A stretch of 64,000 bases of DNA from JACNIZ01 sp964344765 (GTDB lineage: Bacteria > Planctomycetota > UBA1135), in the NCBI GenBank assembly GCA_964344765.1, contig CAYFOM010000011.1:1-64000 (forward strand), read 5' to 3'. Positions 62,554 to 64,000 of this stretch are shown one piece after another. The notes beneath the pieces were generated by a model. It made no database searches. It saw only the letters and a program-made list of their open reading frames with translations, and was not told the origin of the DNA. The number at the start of each line of letters is the position of its first letter. Position 1 is the first letter of the stretch. The position numbers and the translations under genes were made by a program.

Positions 62554-64000
62554 ATGGAATTCAAAAAACTCATCCTTACGGGCCTGCTTGGCGCCGCATT
62601 CGCCTTCAGCGGCAATACGCTGCAGGCACAAGAGAAAAAGAAAGTCATTACCTACGGCACGACCAAGCCGGCAAAGGTCAAGGTTAAGGCTCAAGAGCCC
62701 GCTGCCAAAGAACATCAAACCAAGTTGTTTGAGAAAGCTGCCAAGCTGAGCGCCAAAGCCAGCGAATTGGCAGCCGCCGGCAAGCACGAGCAAGCTGCGG
62801 AAATGGCGCGCAAAGCTGCCGAGTTGCTGACCAGCAGCTACGCCGAAGCCAACCAACGTTATGCCGAAGTCCGCGTCAAGGCGGCTGAGAAAGAGGCTGC
62901 CAACGCTTACAAGCAAGCGATGAAAGCTCACGAGTACCTGAATCAAGAGCAGGTGGCTCGCTTGCAAGAGCGGTTGACGAAAATGCAGCCGGACATCGAA
63001 ATGGCGGTAGTCCCTCAGCTTGCCGAAGTTCTCGAGCAACAGAAGAACATCCAGTTAAAGATGATGGATTTCCGCGAGTTGGAAGAGCTTGGCCAACTGA
63101 AGGAGCTTCATAACCTTCATGCTTTGAAGGAATTGAAAAACGCCGAGGGCTTGGAAGCTTTGGCTGCTTTGGGTTACGTCGGTGGTTCCGAGGGTGAGTG
63201 CAACGACGGCCGTGACCAAGGCGAATGCGAAGATGTGCAGATCTTCCGCTACAAGGCTCGAACCGATGGTGATGGAAGGTTTGCTTTCCCGAGCGGCATC
63301 CACAGCAAAGATGGCAACACTTTCTTCTACGAGCATGGCAACCATCAGGGTCAAGCTCCGGAAGCCTTGTTCTGGCACCAAAAGGGCCATGCACCGCAAA
63401 CCTTCGAGTGGCACAGTGAGGACGGCGACGTCAAAGGTTCATTCCGCATTGAGCTGAAGTTGGAAGGCGACGCACCGATGGTGATGCAAGGCCATGCTCC
63501 GCACGGATACAAGGGTGCTTTGGCACCAAGCGTTCGCTATTTCGACGCCAAAGGCAACACGCCTAAGCTTCTTCCCGCTCCTGGTGCCGACGCCGGCGGT
63601 CGCTACATCCTTCGTTTGAACGAAGCCGGTGAATGCGAAACCGAATGCGAAGAAGGCGAATGGGTTGTCGATCTTAGCGAAAACGTCCAGGATTACGTCC
63701 AGCTCTACACCGACTCCAAAGACGGTAAGGGCTACATGCAGCTCTACCCCGGCGGCAAAGACGGCAAAGGCTACAAGCAGTTCTTCCCCGGCACCAAGGA
63801 CGTAGTCGGTATCGGTGAATACCGCGTGCTTTTGAGCACCGACGCCGAAGCCGTCTGTGAAACCGAGTGCGAGGTGATCTGCGAGACCGAATGTGAAACC
63901 GAGTGCGAAGTTACTTGCGAAGTTGAGTGCGAAGAGCCCTCGCTGTTACCGGAACCTCGTCCTGAGTACAAAGTTCGCGTCGCACCACGCGGCGAGCGTC
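62554..64000 (+). CDS. Exported helical protein with Cys-Glu repeats, cut by the window end
   Basis: I translated this frame by hand; it is open from an ATG at 62554 to the end of the window (482 residues seen). It starts with a signal peptide (MEFKKLILTGLLGAAFAFSGNTLQAQ). Residues about 50-205 are a long Ala/Glu/Lys/Gln-rich helical region, probably coiled coil, ending LEALAALGYVGG. The next part is beta-like and rich in Gly, His and Asp (GNHQGQAPEALFW, QGHAPHGYKG), with short Cys-Glu pieces (GECNDGRDQGECED, ECETECEEGEW), a DGKGYMQLYPGGKDGKGYKQF repeat-like pair, and then a run of seven Cys spaced every four residues. No family recognised. It belongs to the BlaI/M56 operon and may be its target. 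Confidence 0.8.
   Translation, partial: MEFKKLILTGLLGAAFAFSGNTLQAQEKKKVITYGTTKPAKVKVKAQEPAAKEHQTKLFEKAAKLSAKASELAAAGKHEQAAEMARKAAELLTSSYAEANQRYAEVRVKAAEKEAANAYKQAMKAHEYLNQEQVARLQERLTKMQPDIEMAVVPQLAEVLEQQKNIQLKMMDFRELEELGQLKELHNLHALKELKNAEGLEALAALGYVGGSEGECNDGRDQGECEDVQIFRYKARTDGDGRFAFPSGIHSKDGNTFFYEHGNHQGQAPEALFWHQKGHAPQTFEWHSEDGDVKGSFRIELKLEGDAPMVMQGHAPHGYKGALAPSVRYFDAKGNTPKLLPAPGADAGGRYILRLNEAGECETECEEGEWVVDLSENVQDYVQLYTDSKDGKGYMQLYPGGKDGKGYKQFFPGTKDVVGIGEYRVLLSTDAEAVCETECEVICETECETECEVTCEVECEEPSLLPEPRPEYKVRVAPRGER
63740..63785 (+). repeat. Short internal repeat GGKDGKGY-x-Q
   Basis: Within the same protein, KDGKGYMQLYPG is followed directly by KDGKGYKQFFPG, a 12-residue unit repeated with three changes. 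It suggests small-unit duplication within this exported protein. Confidence 0.6.
63856..63936 (+). repeat. Seven-fold CExx tetrapeptide repeat
   Basis: The codons give C-E-T-E, C-E-V-I, C-E-T-E, C-E-T-E, C-E-V-T, C-E-V-E, C-E-E: seven cysteines at exact four-residue spacing, each followed by Glu. Codons vary (TGT/TGC, GAA/GAG), so the pattern is kept at the protein level rather than being a fresh DNA slippage repeat. Confidence 0.85.

Noticed and set aside
63856..63936. Cys-rich repeat as multiheme cytochrome or ferredoxin
   Set aside because: No CxxCH and no CxxCxxC; spacing is strictly CxxxC.
1..64000. CRISPR arrays, insertion sequences or prophage genes
   Set aside because: No regularly spaced direct repeats, transposase-like ORFs, terminal inverted repeats or phage structural genes were seen.

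Overview
The window reads as ordinary chromosome of a free-living, diderm, moderately GC-rich bacterium, tightly packed on both strands. The gene set suggests Planctomycetota or a close neighbour: a membrane Ser/Thr kinase fused to a WD40 propeller, very large TPR/DUF3857/transglutaminase proteins, a YfbK-type von Willebrand protein beside an ECF sigma factor, a giant propeller lipoprotein, a BlaI/M56 pair, frequent GTG/TTG starts and often weak Shine-Dalgarno sites. This is inference from gene content; no 16S gene or other decisive marker is present. No CRISPR array, insertion sequence, prophage or rRNA was seen.

Layout. 1-8.2 kb: a small membrane protein, then two overlapping exported DUF3857 paralogues, the second lacking the transglutaminase cysteine. 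8.2-18 kb: a selenocysteine locus. On the minus strand selD overlaps a WD40 kinase gene, followed by the tRNA-Sec gene (selC) and gshA; selA lies 2.8 kb further on, beyond an oppositely oriented hybrid histidine kinase. selD carries an in-frame TGA at the catalytic position (CSGUAAKL), so selenophosphate synthetase is itself a selenoprotein. selB is not in the window. 18-23.4 kb: recJ, a YqaA-type membrane protein and polA. 23.4-29.3 kb: two M16 peptidase paralogues, miaA and an HflK/HflC-like pair in one minus-strand operon. 29.3-36.2 kb: an exported unknown protein, then a minus-strand run menG/ubiE-CPBP protease-ubiX-ubiA-holA-mutL that joins quinone synthesis to replication and repair. 36.2-39.4 kb: a 1,047-residue propeller lipoprotein with a clear terminator.

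39.7-48.8 kb: ruvB, a SpoIID-like protein and tgt on the plus strand; cstA and an SH3 protein on the minus strand; rmuC; and a peptidase-like protein lacking its catalytic glutamate. 48.8-52.5 kb: an ECF sigma factor and a 1,044-residue von Willebrand protein whose N-terminus resembles an anti-sigma region. 52.6-60.4 kb: adenosine deaminase, a HAD protein, a DUF819 membrane protein, an M20 peptidase, a small conserved protein, an SDR and a threonyl-tRNA synthetase without a TGS domain. 60.5-64 kb: a BlaI-type repressor with a candidate operator, an M56 peptidase, and an exported protein, cut by the window end, with seven cysteines spaced exactly every four residues.

The points most worth following are the self-dependent selenoprotein SelD within a selD-kinase-selC-gshA unit, the Cys-Glu repeat protein behind BlaI/M56, and several paralogue pairs in which one partner has lost catalytic residues.
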